Below, one piece after another: positions 1 through 8,086 of a DNA stretch of 37,615 nt. This stretch comes from Lentzea flava (lineage in GTDB: Bacteria > Actinomycetota > Actinomycetes > Mycobacteriales > Pseudonocardiaceae): NCBI RefSeq assembly GCF_014648475.1, contig NZ_BMRE01000068.1:1-37615 (forward strand). Reading direction: 5' to 3'. Numbering within the stretch: position 1 is the first letter of the stretch; each line of letters starts with the position of its first letter. Below the pieces are notes generated by a model. It worked only from the letters and a program-made list of their open reading frames with translations. It had not been told where the DNA came from and searched no databases. A program made the position numbers and the translations under genes.

Positions 1-64
1 CTATGCTCCTGGCCCAAGCCAGTTGATCACCTGTGTTGCGACGACCCCTCGAATCCACCAGGTG

Positions 65-83
65 GATGAAGGAGCCCTTCATC
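65..83 (-). terminator. Hairpin just after the SIS gene
   Basis: GATGAAGG and CCTTCATC form a perfect 8-bp stem with a 3-nt loop, starting 4 nt past the stop codon of the leftward operon. No T-run follows, which is common for actinomycete terminators. A second palindrome, ATCCACC-A-GGTGGAT at 53-67, overlaps its outer edge. A terminator role is inferred from position and structure. Confidence 0.5.
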
Positions 84-87
84 GCTG

Positions 88-1131
88 TCACAGGGTTCGG
101 GTGACCTTGTTCAGGCCGCGCGGGCTGTCCGGGTCGCCGCCGCGCGCCAGGGCCAGGCCGTGCGCGAGACGTTGCACCGGAAGGATTTCCAGCACCGGTG
201 CCACTTCCTCCGCGGTCTCCGGGATCGCGATCGACAACGCGGACGGCACCTTCTCCGAAGCCGAACCGACCGCCACGACGTCGGCGCCGCGCTGGTTCAC
301 CACCTCCAGGGCGTCCAGCAGCGAGTCACCGCCCTTGCCCAGCGACGTGATCGCCAGAACGGCGGTCTCGCCGTCCACGGCGGCCACGGGACCGTGCAGC
401 AGGTCTGCCCCGCTGTACGCCCGAGCCGCGAGGTACGACGTCTCGGCGAGCTTCAGCGACGCTTCCAGTGCGGTGGCGTAGGAGTAGCCACGTCCGGTCG
501 TCAGAACGCGGTCCACGAACCGGTAGCGGCGCACGGCCTCCTCGACGGTCGGGGTCGACTGGTCGAGCGTCACCTGGGCCAGGTCGCCCAGCGACGCCGC
601 CGCCTCGCCGTTGCCGCCCCGCACGGCGTCGATCAACAGGTACAACGCGAGCAACGTCGCCGAGTAGGTCTTGGTGGCCGCGACCGCGTGTTCGACGCCC
701 GCGGCGACGTCCACGGAGAGCTCGGCCGCCGCGTTGAGCGGGGACTCCGGGGTGTTCGTCACGGCCACGGTCAGTGCGCCCCGGCGGCGGTAGGAGGCGG
801 TGACCTCCAGCAGGTCGGGGGAGCCGCCGGACTGCGACACGGTGATCAGCAGGACGTCGCGCAGGTCGGGCTCGGCGCCGTAGAGCGTGGTCGTCGAGGC
901 GGAGACCAGGCCGGCCGGGAGCTGCAGGAGGATCTCGGTGAGGTACTTGGCGTAGATCGCCGCGTGGTCGCTCGAGCCGCGGGCGGCGAACAGCACGAAG
1001 CGCGGTGCCCGCTCGCGGATCACGTTGGCGACCTCGGCGATCGACGAACGTGACGCGTAGAGCGAGGAGAAGATCGACGGCTGTGCGGCGATCTCCGCTG
1101 CCATGTGCTGGCCAGGCTGGGGCGAGGTCAT
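88..1131 (-). CDS. SIS-domain sugar-phosphate isomerase/deaminase (GlmS/AgaS-like)
   Basis: 347-aa protein with two SIS domains and no glutaminase domain, so it is not a full GlmS. Visible motifs are ARGSSDHAAIYAKYL (about 50-65), the phosphosugar-binding SQSGGSPDLLEV (about 99-110), AATKTYSATLLAL (about 150) and a second-domain TTGRGYSYATALEASLKLAE (about 211-230). Proteins of this type act as glucosamine-6-phosphate deaminases or related ketose/aldose isomerases. It is the last gene of the operon and overlaps the upstream GH3 gene by 4 bp (ATGA). This placement suggests that it converts the amino sugar released by the hexosaminidase, after phosphorylation, into glycolytic sugar phosphate. 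A NagB-II-like deaminase is the best guess; the exact substrate cannot be read from sequence. Confidence 0.85.
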   Translation of the reverse strand: MTSPQPGQHMAAEIAAQPSIFSSLYASRSSIAEVANVIRERAPRFVLFAARGSSDHAAIYAKYLTEILLQLPAGLVSASTTTLYGAEPDLRDVLLITVSQSGGSPDLLEVTASYRRRGALTVAVTNTPESPLNAAAELSVDVAAGVEHAVAATKTYSATLLALYLLIDAVRGGNGEAAASLGDLAQVTLDQSTPTVEEAVRRYRFVDRVLTTGRGYSYATALEASLKLAETSYLAARAYSGADLLHGPVAAVDGETAVLAITSLGKGGDSLLDALEVVNQRGADVVAVGSASEKVPSALSIAIPETAEEVAPVLEILPVQRLAHGLALARGGDPDSPRGLNKVTRTL

Positions 1132-2546
1132 GTCGTGCCTTTCAGGATCAGCTCGGCCGCGGCTCGGAGGCTCACCCGAGAACCGCCGTGGGTGTCGATG
1201 CGGGCGACGCTGCCCAGGTCAGGACCCGGCACGCCGGTTTCGACGTGTACCACGTCCAGGCCCAGATTAGTTAAGTTTGTTACCAGTTGTCGAGCACCGG
1301 TGTGGCGGTGGGCGTCTCTCGTCACCACCACAATCGTGCGGTCACCGGCTGCCTTCGCAACTTCTTCCGCCGCGACGTCGCGGGACGCGATCACCTCGGT
1401 GCCGGGAAGCACCTCGCGGAGGTAGGGGCCGAGGCCCCAGGGCACGTCGCCGACGGCGATGGACGGGTCCACCACCAGGTCGACGACCACCGGAGACGTA
1501 CCGACATTAACCCGGCCGCGCACCTCGATCGCACGTCGAGCGGCCGTGAGACCGATCTCAGCGTCGTGGGCGTCGACCGTTGACGGCGGCAGGCCGAGCG
1601 CCAGCGACCGGGCCGCGGCCTGGGCCAGCCGCTCTTCGGAGAGCTCGCCGGACTTCACCGCGGCCACGATCGAGTCGATCAGCCACTGGAGGTCCTCGTC
1701 GCCCAGCGCGATGCCGCCCAGGCACAGCGCGTCCACGCCCGCGGCCAGCGCGCGGACGGCACCCATGGCCAGGTCACCGCCGACGGCCTTCATGTCCAGG
1801 CCGTCGGTGATCACCGCACCGGTGAAGCCGAGCTCGGAGCGCAGCAGGTCGATGGCGTGCTTGTTCAGCGTCACCGGCGCGCTGCCCCACTCGGGGACGA
1901 CGAGGTGGCCGGTCATGATCGAGCGGACGCCCGCGTTGACGGCCGCCTGGAACGGCACCAGCTCCACCGCGCGGAGCTGTTCCTCGGTCCGCGGCAGGAC
2001 CGGCAGCTGCTCGTGGGAGTCCTCAGTGGACGCTCCGTGGCCGGGGAAGTGCTTGGCACAGGCGGCAACGCCGACGGCCTGCAGTCCCTCGACCCACGCG
2101 GCGACGTGCCGCGCGGCGAGCACGGGGTCCGAGCCGAACGAGCGGACGCCGATGATCGGGTCGTCCAGCGTCAGCACGAGGTCCGCGGACGGCGCGAGGT
2201 TCAGCGAGATACCGCATTTCGCCAGTCGCGAGCCGATCGACGCGGCGACCGAGCGGGTGAGGTCGAGGTCGTTCGCCGCGCCCAGGGCGTGGTTTCCCGG
2301 CACCTCGGAGCCGCGCCCCGCGTCCAGGCGCGTGACGTCACCGCCCTCCTCGTCGATGCCGATCACCACGTCCGGGCGCACCGAGCGGAGCTCGCCGCAC
2401 AGGGCGGTCACCTGGGCGTCGTCGACGACGTTGCGGCCGAAGAGCACCACGCCGCCGAGGCCGTCAGCGACCCGCCGCAGCAACCAGTCGGGGGCGGTCG
2501 TTCCGTGAAATCCGGGCAGCAGAACGGCAGCGGCCAACTGATCCAC
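1128..2546 (-). CDS. nagZ: Glycoside hydrolase family 3 beta-N-acetylhexosaminidase
   Basis: 472 aa, cytoplasmic (no signal peptide). The GH3 catalytic domain covers roughly residues 1-340. It has the NagZ signature KHFPGHGASTEDSHEQLP, whose Asp and His on a mobile loop form the acid/base pair of this subfamily, and ITDGLDMKAV, where the Asp is the expected nucleophile. A further ~130-residue C-terminal domain follows. Such enzymes split beta-N-acetylglucosamine from chitobiose or muropeptides. The operon carries a sugar importer, so imported chitobiose is the likely substrate (compare DasD of Streptomyces). It starts 3 nt after the permease stop and overlaps the SIS gene. A low-GC patch at 1263-1290, encoding VTNLTNLG, stands out from the gene's codon use. 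Confidence 0.9.
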   Translation of the reverse strand: MDQLAAAVLLPGFHGTTAPDWLLRRVADGLGGVVLFGRNVVDDAQVTALCGELRSVRPDVVIGIDEEGGDVTRLDAGRGSEVPGNHALGAANDLDLTRSVAASIGSRLAKCGISLNLAPSADLVLTLDDPIIGVRSFGSDPVLAARHVAAWVEGLQAVGVAACAKHFPGHGASTEDSHEQLPVLPRTEEQLRAVELVPFQAAVNAGVRSIMTGHLVVPEWGSAPVTLNKHAIDLLRSELGFTGAVITDGLDMKAVGGDLAMGAVRALAAGVDALCLGGIALGDEDLQWLIDSIVAAVKSGELSEERLAQAAARSLALGLPPSTVDAHDAEIGLTAARRAIEVRGRVNVGTSPVVVDLVVDPSIAVGDVPWGLGPYLREVLPGTEVIASRDVAAEEVAKAAGDRTIVVVTRDAHRHTGARQLVTNLTNLGLDVVHVETGVPGPDLGSVARIDTHGGSRVSLRAAAELILKGTT

Positions 2547-2549
2547 GTG

Positions 2550-3368
2550 TCATCCCTTCACCGCACCGGCGGTGACGCCGGCGACCATCTTGCGCTGCAC
2601 GATCAGGAAGAAGACGAGGGCGGGCACCGTGAAGAGCACCGAGGCGGCCATCGCGCCACCCCAGTCGGTGCCGAACGCCGTCTGGAAGCCGGACAGCCAC
2701 ACCGGCAGTGTTTCCCTGTCCTGGCTGCGGATCAGCACCTTGGCGAACAGGAACTCGTTCCAGGCGGTGATGAACGCGAACACCGACGTGGCGACGAGAC
2801 CCGGCCCCAGCAGAGGCAGCGTCACCTTCTGGAACGCGCCCCAGCGGCCGCAGCCGTCGACCATCGCGGCCTCCTCGAGCTCCACCGGGATGCCGTTGAC
2901 GAACCCGCGCAACGTCCACGCGCAGAACGGCAGCGTCACCGCGAAGTACACGAGCACCAGGGAGGAAAGGTGTTCGTAGAGCTGAAGATCGCGCATCATC
3001 AGGAACATCGGGATCAGCAACGCCTCGAACGGCGCCATCTGTGCGACCAGCATCAGGAGCACGAAGCTCTTGCGGCCGCGGAAGGCGAAGCGCGACATGG
3101 CGACCGCCGCCGTGATGCCGACGACGATCGCGGCGAGCACCGCGGTGAGCGTCACCATCAGGCTGTTGCCCAGCGCGGACAGGAAGCCCGGCTTCGTCCA
3201 CGCGGTGACGAAGTTGACGAACGTCACCGACAGCGGCACGAGGTCGTAGTCCGACGTGATCGTCGAGCCCTGTGGCTTCATCGCGGACGTGATCATCCAG
3301 TACGTCGGGAACAGGAAGAACAACGCGAGCAGGACACCTGCGACGTTCGCGGCAGACTTCTTGAGCAT
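2550..3368 (-). CDS. Carbohydrate ABC transporter permease (DasC/MalG type)
   Basis: 272-aa inner-membrane permease of the MalG class. The N-terminal TM segment is VAGVLLALFFLFPTYWMITS, and about five more hydrophobic segments follow. The cytoplasmic EAA loop is EEAAMVDGCGRWGAFQKVTL, about residues 164-183, which contacts the ATPase. It overlaps the stop of the upstream permease by 1 nt (TGATG), indicating translational coupling. Together with the 3368-4369 product it forms the channel for the lipoprotein encoded at 4380-5654. No ATP-binding subunit is encoded in the operon. In Streptomyces the DasABC system uses the shared ATPase MsiK, and I infer the same here. Confidence 0.92.
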   Translation of the reverse strand: MLKKSAANVAGVLLALFFLFPTYWMITSAMKPQGSTITSDYDLVPLSVTFVNFVTAWTKPGFLSALGNSLMVTLTAVLAAIVVGITAAVAMSRFAFRGRKSFVLLMLVAQMAPFEALLIPMFLMMRDLQLYEHLSSLVLVYFAVTLPFCAWTLRGFVNGIPVELEEAAMVDGCGRWGAFQKVTLPLLGPGLVATSVFAFITAWNEFLFAKVLIRSQDRETLPVWLSGFQTAFGTDWGGAMAASVLFTVPALVFFLIVQRKMVAGVTAGAVKG

Positions 3369-4369
3369 CAGATCTTGCCCTCCTCGGTCTGCAGCAGCCT
3401 GCGCAGGTACTGGAAGGTGATCAGGCCCAGGATGAGCATCATCAGGACGCTGATCGCGGCGGCCACGCCGAAGTGGCTCTTCGCGATGCCCTCCAGGTAC
3501 TGCAGCACGGCGAGCGTCGTGCTCTCACCGCTCGGGCCGCCCTCCTTGAACACCCAGATCTGGGCGAAGACCTTGAAGTCCCACAGCGTCGACAGGAACG
3601 TCACCATCATCAGCAGCGACTTGATCTCCGGCCACGTGACCGCGCGGAACGTCTGCCAGCCGGACGCACCGTCGATGCCCGCCGCCTCGTAGAGGTCGCG
3701 CGGAACGCCCACGAGCCCGGCGTAGAGGGAGAAGGCGAGGAACGGGATCGCCTGCCAGACGATGAGCAGGCCGACGACCGACAGCGTCGACGTGCCGGAA
3801 CCGAACCAGGAGTGGCCGGCGAACTGGTCGAAACCGAGCTTCACCAGCGTCTTGTTCAGGATTCCGTAGTTCTGGTCGAACATCCAGATGTACACGGTGG
3901 CGGACGCGAGGATCGGCATCGCCCACGCGCACAGCATCGTGATCTGCAGCAGGATCCGCACCCACGGCGTGAGCACGCGCATCAGCAGCGCGATCAGCAG
4001 GCCCGCGCCCACCGACACGCCCACGACGGACACGGTGAACACGACGGTCCGCAGCGTGACGGTCCAGAAGCGCTCGTCCTGCAGCACCGTCACGTAGTTG
4101 TCGATGCCGGTCCACACGATCTCGCCGCGGACCAGTTCACCGAGGTTGAGCTGGCGGAAGCTCGTCACGAAGACCGAGACGACCGGGAACCCGATCAGCC
4201 AGAGGATCGCGATGAGCGCCGGAGCCAGCAGCAGGTAGGGCAGCGCCCGGTCGAAGGCGCCGCCCCGGCGACGACGCTTGCGCGCGCCACCCGTCACGGC
4301 AGGCGGCAGCGCCGGCGGGGTGGTGCCCCCGGCCGGCGCTGCTGTTTCGGTCGTCTTGACGGCCGTCAT
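3368..4369 (-). CDS. Carbohydrate ABC transporter permease (DasB/MalF type)
   Basis: 333 aa from ATG at 4369, starting MTAVKTTETAAPAGG. The open frame extends to 4444, but that start would lie inside the upstream binding-protein gene, so the ATG 10 nt after its stop is preferred. A polar Ala/Pro/Arg-rich N-terminus of about 45 residues precedes the first TM segment, LPYLLLAPALIAILWLIGF. The MalF-type EAA loop is YEAAGIDGASGWQTFRAVTW. About six TM segments are visible. It pairs with the following MalG-type permease. The ligand is inferred from the neighbouring hexosaminidase and DasR-like regulator to be chitobiose or a related aminosugar. Confidence 0.9.
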   Translation of the reverse strand: MTAVKTTETAAPAGGTTPPALPPAVTGGARKRRRRGGAFDRALPYLLLAPALIAILWLIGFPVVSVFVTSFRQLNLGELVRGEIVWTGIDNYVTVLQDERFWTVTLRTVVFTVSVVGVSVGAGLLIALLMRVLTPWVRILLQITMLCAWAMPILASATVYIWMFDQNYGILNKTLVKLGFDQFAGHSWFGSGTSTLSVVGLLIVWQAIPFLAFSLYAGLVGVPRDLYEAAGIDGASGWQTFRAVTWPEIKSLLMMVTFLSTLWDFKVFAQIWVFKEGGPSGESTTLAVLQYLEGIAKSHFGVAAAISVLMMLILGLITFQYLRRLLQTEEGKI

Positions 4370-4379
4370 CTCAGCTGGG

Positions 4380-5654
4380 CTAGCCCATGGCCTTGGTGAC
4401 GGCTTCGCTCGCGTCCTTCGTCGCCTGGTCCAGGGACTTGGCACCGGACAGGTACGCGGTGAGCGCGTCCTTCAGCGGGTTCTGGCCCGCCTCGACGGCC
4501 GCCCACTTCGGCGTGGTCGGGGTGACCTTGCCGTTGGGGGCGGAGGCGGCGAGCGCCTTGCCGACGGCGTTGGACTCGAGCTTCGAGGTGTCCTTCGAGG
4601 TGCCGGGAACCGCGCCGCCCTCGGCGAGCATGTCCTGGTACTTCTTGGACGACAGCAGCGCCAGGTACTTCTTGGCGGCGTCCGCGTTCTTGCTGGCGGC
4701 CGGGATCGCGAGGTTCGAGCCGCCGAGGAACACCGGCGCGGTCGAGCCCGCCTTCTTCGACGGGATCGGGAACGCCGCGGTCTTGTCCTTGAGCTCCGGC
4801 TTGTTCTTGACCGCGCTGCCGAGCTCCCACGGCAGGCCGATCATCATGCCGACGTTGCCGGTCTGGAACACCTCGTACTGCTGGGGCTTCGCCTCGTCGA
4901 TGTCAGCGGGGGCCTTCTTGGCGGCCGACGCGTCGTAGAGCTCCTTGTAGGCCTGGAAGCCCGCCTTGGACTGCGGCGTGTCGAGCGTGCCGGTCCACTT
5001 GCCGCCGTCCTGCTTGGCGACGTCGCCGCCCTCGTCCCACAGCAGCGAGAGCAGGAAGTACCAGGACTGACCGGGCAGGTACAGGGCCTGGAAGTCCGGG
5101 TTGGACGCGTTCGCGGCCTTGAGCTTGTTGATCGCGTCGATCCACTCGGCACGCGACGTCGGCGGCTTCGCGATGCCGGCCGCCTGGAACAGGTCGGTGC
5201 GGTAGATGACGGTGCGGTTCGCCGCGTAGAACGGCACGCCGTACTGCTTGCCGTTCAGCGTCAGCGAGTCCTTCAGGCCGCCGAGCCACTCGCCGCCGTT
5301 GAACTGGCTCGCGTCAGCCGTGAGGTCCATCAGCGTGCCCTGGTCGGCGAAGCTCGCCGTCTGGGTGTTGCCGAGCTCGATGACGTCGGGCGGGGTGCTG
5401 CTGGCCAGCGCGGTGGTCAGCTTCTCCTGGATACCGGTCCACTTCTGGACCTCGTACTTGACCTTGATGCCGTTCGCGCTCTCGAACTCCTTGTTCAGAG
5501 CGTCGGTCAGGGTCGGCGCCGCGGAGCCGTCCATGAGCCACACGGTGATCTCTTTGGTCGCCGCGCCGCCACCGCTGTTCGTGCTCGTGCCACATCCCGA
5601 CACGGCCACTGCCAGTGCGGCGGCACCAGCAGCGAGTCCTCTCCAGCCCTTCAC
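4380..5654 (-). CDS. Extracellular sugar-binding lipoprotein (DasA-like)
   Basis: 424 aa from a GTG start, with AAAGGG about 8 nt upstream. The N-terminus is a lipoprotein signal: a short basic start, a hydrophobic stretch LAAGAAALAVAVSG and the lipobox VSGC, giving lipidated Cys21. The rest is a family 1 extracellular solute-binding fold, with WLMDGSAAPTLTDALNKEF near the N-terminus and a PGQSWYFLLSLLWDEGGD segment rich in ligand-stacking aromatics. As first gene of the operon it captures the sugar outside the membrane for the two permeases. A dre-like DasR operator lies 46 nt upstream of the start, so repression by the divergent DasR-like regulator and release by an aminosugar phosphate are likely. 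Chitobiose specificity is inferred from context. Confidence 0.92.
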   Translation of the reverse strand: MKGWRGLAAGAAALAVAVSGCGTSTNSGGGAATKEITVWLMDGSAAPTLTDALNKEFESANGIKVKYEVQKWTGIQEKLTTALASSTPPDVIELGNTQTASFADQGTLMDLTADASQFNGGEWLGGLKDSLTLNGKQYGVPFYAANRTVIYRTDLFQAAGIAKPPTSRAEWIDAINKLKAANASNPDFQALYLPGQSWYFLLSLLWDEGGDVAKQDGGKWTGTLDTPQSKAGFQAYKELYDASAAKKAPADIDEAKPQQYEVFQTGNVGMMIGLPWELGSAVKNKPELKDKTAAFPIPSKKAGSTAPVFLGGSNLAIPAASKNADAAKKYLALLSSKKYQDMLAEGGAVPGTSKDTSKLESNAVGKALAASAPNGKVTPTTPKWAAVEAGQNPLKDALTAYLSGAKSLDQATKDASEAVTKAMG

Positions 5655-5699
5655 AGTCGCGCCCTTTCAGCAAGCCCGGCTCCACGGCCGGAACGCCCA

Positions 5700-5715
5700 A
5701 GTGGTGTAGACCAAT
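5700..5715. promoter_or_regulatory. dre-like DasR operator
   Basis: AGTGGTGTAGACCAAT matches the Streptomyces DasR-responsive element consensus AGTGGTCTAGACCACT at 14 of 16 positions. It lies in the 222-bp divergent region between the binding-protein gene (46 nt from its start) and the DasR-like gene (161 nt away). It is therefore placed to control the transporter operon directly. A weaker inverted pair CCAAT-N9-ATTGG is at 5783-5801; I see no other clear site here. Confidence 0.8.
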
Positions 5716-5876
5716 GCGGAACAGCGTGTGCCGCGTCACCCCTCCTGTCAAGCACGTTGCCAAAGCGTTGCGGAGTCGTCGGACCAATTTCGTGTCGATT
5801 GGCGGGGGTTCGAACGCACGAAACGACCCGGACAAGGCATCCTTGTGGGGCGTGACGTGAGTGCGAGGAGGAGGCC

Positions 5877-6632
5877 ATGCTGGAGACGACGCCTGCATCA
5901 GGCGTGGACGCCAGGACGCGTGCGCAGCGCGAGCCGAAGTACTGGGGTCTCAAGCGGCACCTGCTCGACCTGTTGAGGGCACTGCCGCCCGGCTCACCGA
6001 TCCCCACGGAACGGTCGCTGGCGGCGGAGTTCGACGTCTCCAGGACGACGGTCCGGCAAGCGCTTGCCGAGCTGACGGTGGAGGGCCGGCTGCTCCGGGT
6101 GCAGGGCAAGGGCACCTTCGCGGCCGAGCCCAAGGTCGCCCAGAGGTTGCAGCTGTCTTCGTACACAGAGGACATGCGCGCCCAGGGCCGCGTGCCGTCG
6201 TCCAAGCTGATCGAGGCCTCCGAGATGCCGGCGGAAGCCGAGCTCGCCCGGCTGCTCGGCGTGCGGCCCGGCGCGAAGGTGCTGCGCCTGCACCGCCTGC
6301 GCCTCGCCGACAACGAGCCGATGGCGATCGAGACCACGCACCTGGCGCTGGGCCGGTTCCGCGGCCTGCGGCGTTACCTGGCTCCCGGCGCCTCGCTGTA
6401 CCAGGTGCTGTCCGAGCGGTTCGGTGTCGAGATGGGACACGCCGAGGAGACGATCGAGACCGCGCTCGCGTCGCCGGAAGAGGCAGAACTGCTCGGCGCC
6501 GACATCGGCCTGCCGATGCTGCTGCTGTCCCGGCACTCGTTCGACACCGAGGGCAACCCCATCGAGTGGGTGCGCTCGGTGTACCGCGGTGACCGGTACA
6601 AGTTCGTCGCCACGCTGAACCGGCCGTCTTGA
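5877..6632 (+). CDS. dasR: GntR-family regulator, HutC/UTRA type (DasR-like)
   Basis: 251 aa from ATG preceded by GAGGAGGAGG. The N-terminal winged helix covers about residues 20-90: LKRHLLDLLRALPPGSPIPT, then SLAAEFDVSRTTVRQALAEL as helix-turn-helix, then the wing GRLLRVQGKGTF. A UTRA effector domain follows (about 100-245), with GVRPGAKVLRLHRLRLADNE and LSRHSFDTEGNPIEWV. DasR in Streptomyces is a global repressor of GlcNAc and chitin use that responds to GlcN-6-P. The dre-like site and DasABC-type operon next door support orthology. Its stop overlaps the TTG start of the MFS gene by 4 bp, so the exporter may be co-transcribed. Orthology rather than paralogy is inferred from context. Confidence 0.88.
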   Translation: MLETTPASGVDARTRAQREPKYWGLKRHLLDLLRALPPGSPIPTERSLAAEFDVSRTTVRQALAELTVEGRLLRVQGKGTFAAEPKVAQRLQLSSYTEDMRAQGRVPSSKLIEASEMPAEAELARLLGVRPGAKVLRLHRLRLADNEPMAIETTHLALGRFRGLRRYLAPGASLYQVLSERFGVEMGHAEETIETALASPEEAELLGADIGLPMLLLSRHSFDTEGNPIEWVRSVYRGDRYKFVATLNRPS

Positions 6633-8086
6633 TCGCCTGGGGCACACCGCGCGCCCGCGCGGTGCTGGCCACGACGATCCTCGGCTCCGGCATGGCGATG
6701 CTCGACGGCACGATCGTCAACGTGGCGCTGCCCAGGATCGGCGCGGAGTTCACCGCGTCGGTCACCGATCTGCAGTGGATCCTGAACGGGTACCTGCTCG
6801 CGCTCGCGTCGCTGATCCTGATCGCGGGGTCGCTGGGTGACCGGTTCGGGCGGCGGCGGGTCTACGTGATCGGCGTGATCTGGTTCGGTGCCGCCTCGCT
6901 GTTGTGCGGGGCCGCGTGGAACGTGCCGGTGCTGGTGGCCGCCCGCGTGCTGCAGGGTGTCGGCGCGGCGCTGCTGACGCCGGGTGCGCTGGCGATCCTG
7001 CAGTCGTCGTTCAACCGGGAGGACCGGTCGCGGGCGATCGGTGCGTGGTCAGGGCTTTCCGGTGTCGCCACGGCGGTCGGGCCGCTCGTGGGCGGGCTGC
7101 TGGTCCAGGCCTGGTCGTGGCGGCTCGCGTTCCTGGTGAACCTGCCCGTCGCCGCGCTGTGCGTGTGGCTCGCCCTGCGTTCGGTGCCGGAGTCTCGTGA
7201 CGAGTCCGCCGGTCATCCCAACTACCTGTCCGCGCTGGTGGGGGCCTTGGGGCTCGCATTGTTGACAGGTGGGATTGTTGAACAATCCTACGTTGTGACA
7301 ATCCTCGGACTGCTGGCGATGGTGGCGTTCGGCGTGCTCCAGAAGCGGTCCCACGACCCGCTCGTCCCTGTAGAATTGTTCAACAATCGAACGTTCCTGC
7401 TTTCCAACGTTCTGACGTTCCTCGTGTACGCGGCGCTCGGCGGCGTGATGGTGCTGCTCGTGTTGCAGCTGCAGATCTCGCTGGGCTACTCGCCGACCGC
7501 CTCGGGCCTGGCCAGCGTGCCGATCACGATCATCATGCTGCTGGCGTCGTCGACCTCGGGGAAGCTCGCTCAGCGCCACGGCCCGCGGCTGCAGCTGATC
7601 ATCGGTCCGATCCTGGTCGGTCTGGGCATGCTGCTGCTGCGCGGAGCCGAACCCGGTTCGAGCTACCTGACCGGCGTCCTGCCGGGCGTGCTGGTGTTCG
7701 GCATCGGCCTGGCCGCCGTGGTGGCGCCGGTGACGGCGACCGTGCTCGCCGCGGCCCCCGACCACCACGCGGGCGTCGCGTCCGGCGTGAACAACGCCGT
7801 CGCGCGAACCGGCAGCCTGCTCGCGATGGCCGTGCTGCCCGCCGCCGTCGGCCTGTCGGGCGACGACTACACGAACCCGGCGGTCATGACCTCCGGCTGG
7901 CAGATGGCCCTCGTGCTGTGCGCGGTCGCGTCGATCGCGGGCGGCCTGCTCGCGCTGGGCGTCGACAACCGGGTGCTGGCCGCGGAGCACGAGCAGCCGG
8001 ACAACCCGCATCCCGGCGACTGCCTGCACTGCGGGGTCGAGGGACCGCCCACGCACGTCCGGTCAGGTGGTCGGGCAGTGCGGTGA
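6629..8086 (+). CDS. MFS drug transporter, DHA2 (EmrB/QacA) family, 14 TM
   Basis: 485 aa. The TTG start at 6629 overlaps the regulator stop (TTGA). Early DHA2 landmarks are GMAMLDGTIVNVALP (TM1), LGDRFGRRRVYVIG (motif A) and RVLQGVGAALLTPGALAIL (motif C-like, TM5 region). About 14 hydrophobic segments are visible, followed by a C-terminal tail with CLHCGVEGPP. The family exports drugs or metabolites by proton antiport; the substrate is unknown. Two perfect ATTGTTSAACAAT palindromes (7274-7286 and 7375-7387) lie inside the gene and force unusually AT-rich codons (for example GTA-GAA-TTG-TTC-AAC-AAT). The methyltransferase gene begins at 8083 and overlaps its stop. Confidence 0.92.
   Translation: MIAWGTPRARAVLATTILGSGMAMLDGTIVNVALPRIGAEFTASVTDLQWILNGYLLALASLILIAGSLGDRFGRRRVYVIGVIWFGAASLLCGAAWNVPVLVAARVLQGVGAALLTPGALAILQSSFNREDRSRAIGAWSGLSGVATAVGPLVGGLLVQAWSWRLAFLVNLPVAALCVWLALRSVPESRDESAGHPNYLSALVGALGLALLTGGIVEQSYVVTILGLLAMVAFGVLQKRSHDPLVPVELFNNRTFLLSNVLTFLVYAALGGVMVLLVLQLQISLGYSPTASGLASVPITIIMLLASSTSGKLAQRHGPRLQLIIGPILVGLGMLLLRGAEPGSSYLTGVLPGVLVFGIGLAAVVAPVTATVLAAAPDHHAGVASGVNNAVARTGSLLAMAVLPAAVGLSGDDYTNPAVMTSGWQMALVLCAVASIAGGLLALGVDNRVLAAEHEQPDNPHPGDCLHCGVEGPPTHVRSGGRAVR
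7272..7288. repeat. Intragenic 17-bp palindrome, first copy in MFS gene
   Basis: GGATTGTTGAACAATCC is a perfect palindrome around G7280. The identical sequence recurs in thiO at 14640-14656. A shorter relative, TTGTGACAA, is at 7293-7301. The TTGT-N3-ACAA core fits the TNGTN3ACNA pattern known for operators of FadR-subfamily GntR regulators. Its role inside coding sequence is unknown. Confidence 0.85.
7374..7388. repeat. Intragenic palindrome, second copy in MFS gene
   Basis: The core ATTGTTCAACAAT (7375-7387) is the other-strand form of the 7272-7288 core, centred 101 bp away. The surrounding sequence GAATTGTTCAACAATCGAAC resembles the first thiO copy at 14544-14564, beyond what the core alone requires. 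It encodes VELFNN in the transporter. Confidence 0.8.

Noticed and set aside
1857..3692. 611-codon + strand open frame across the hexosaminidase and permease genes
   Set aside because: Arg/His/Asp/Gln-rich composition without domains; it is the antisense shadow of high-GC genes with clear motifs.
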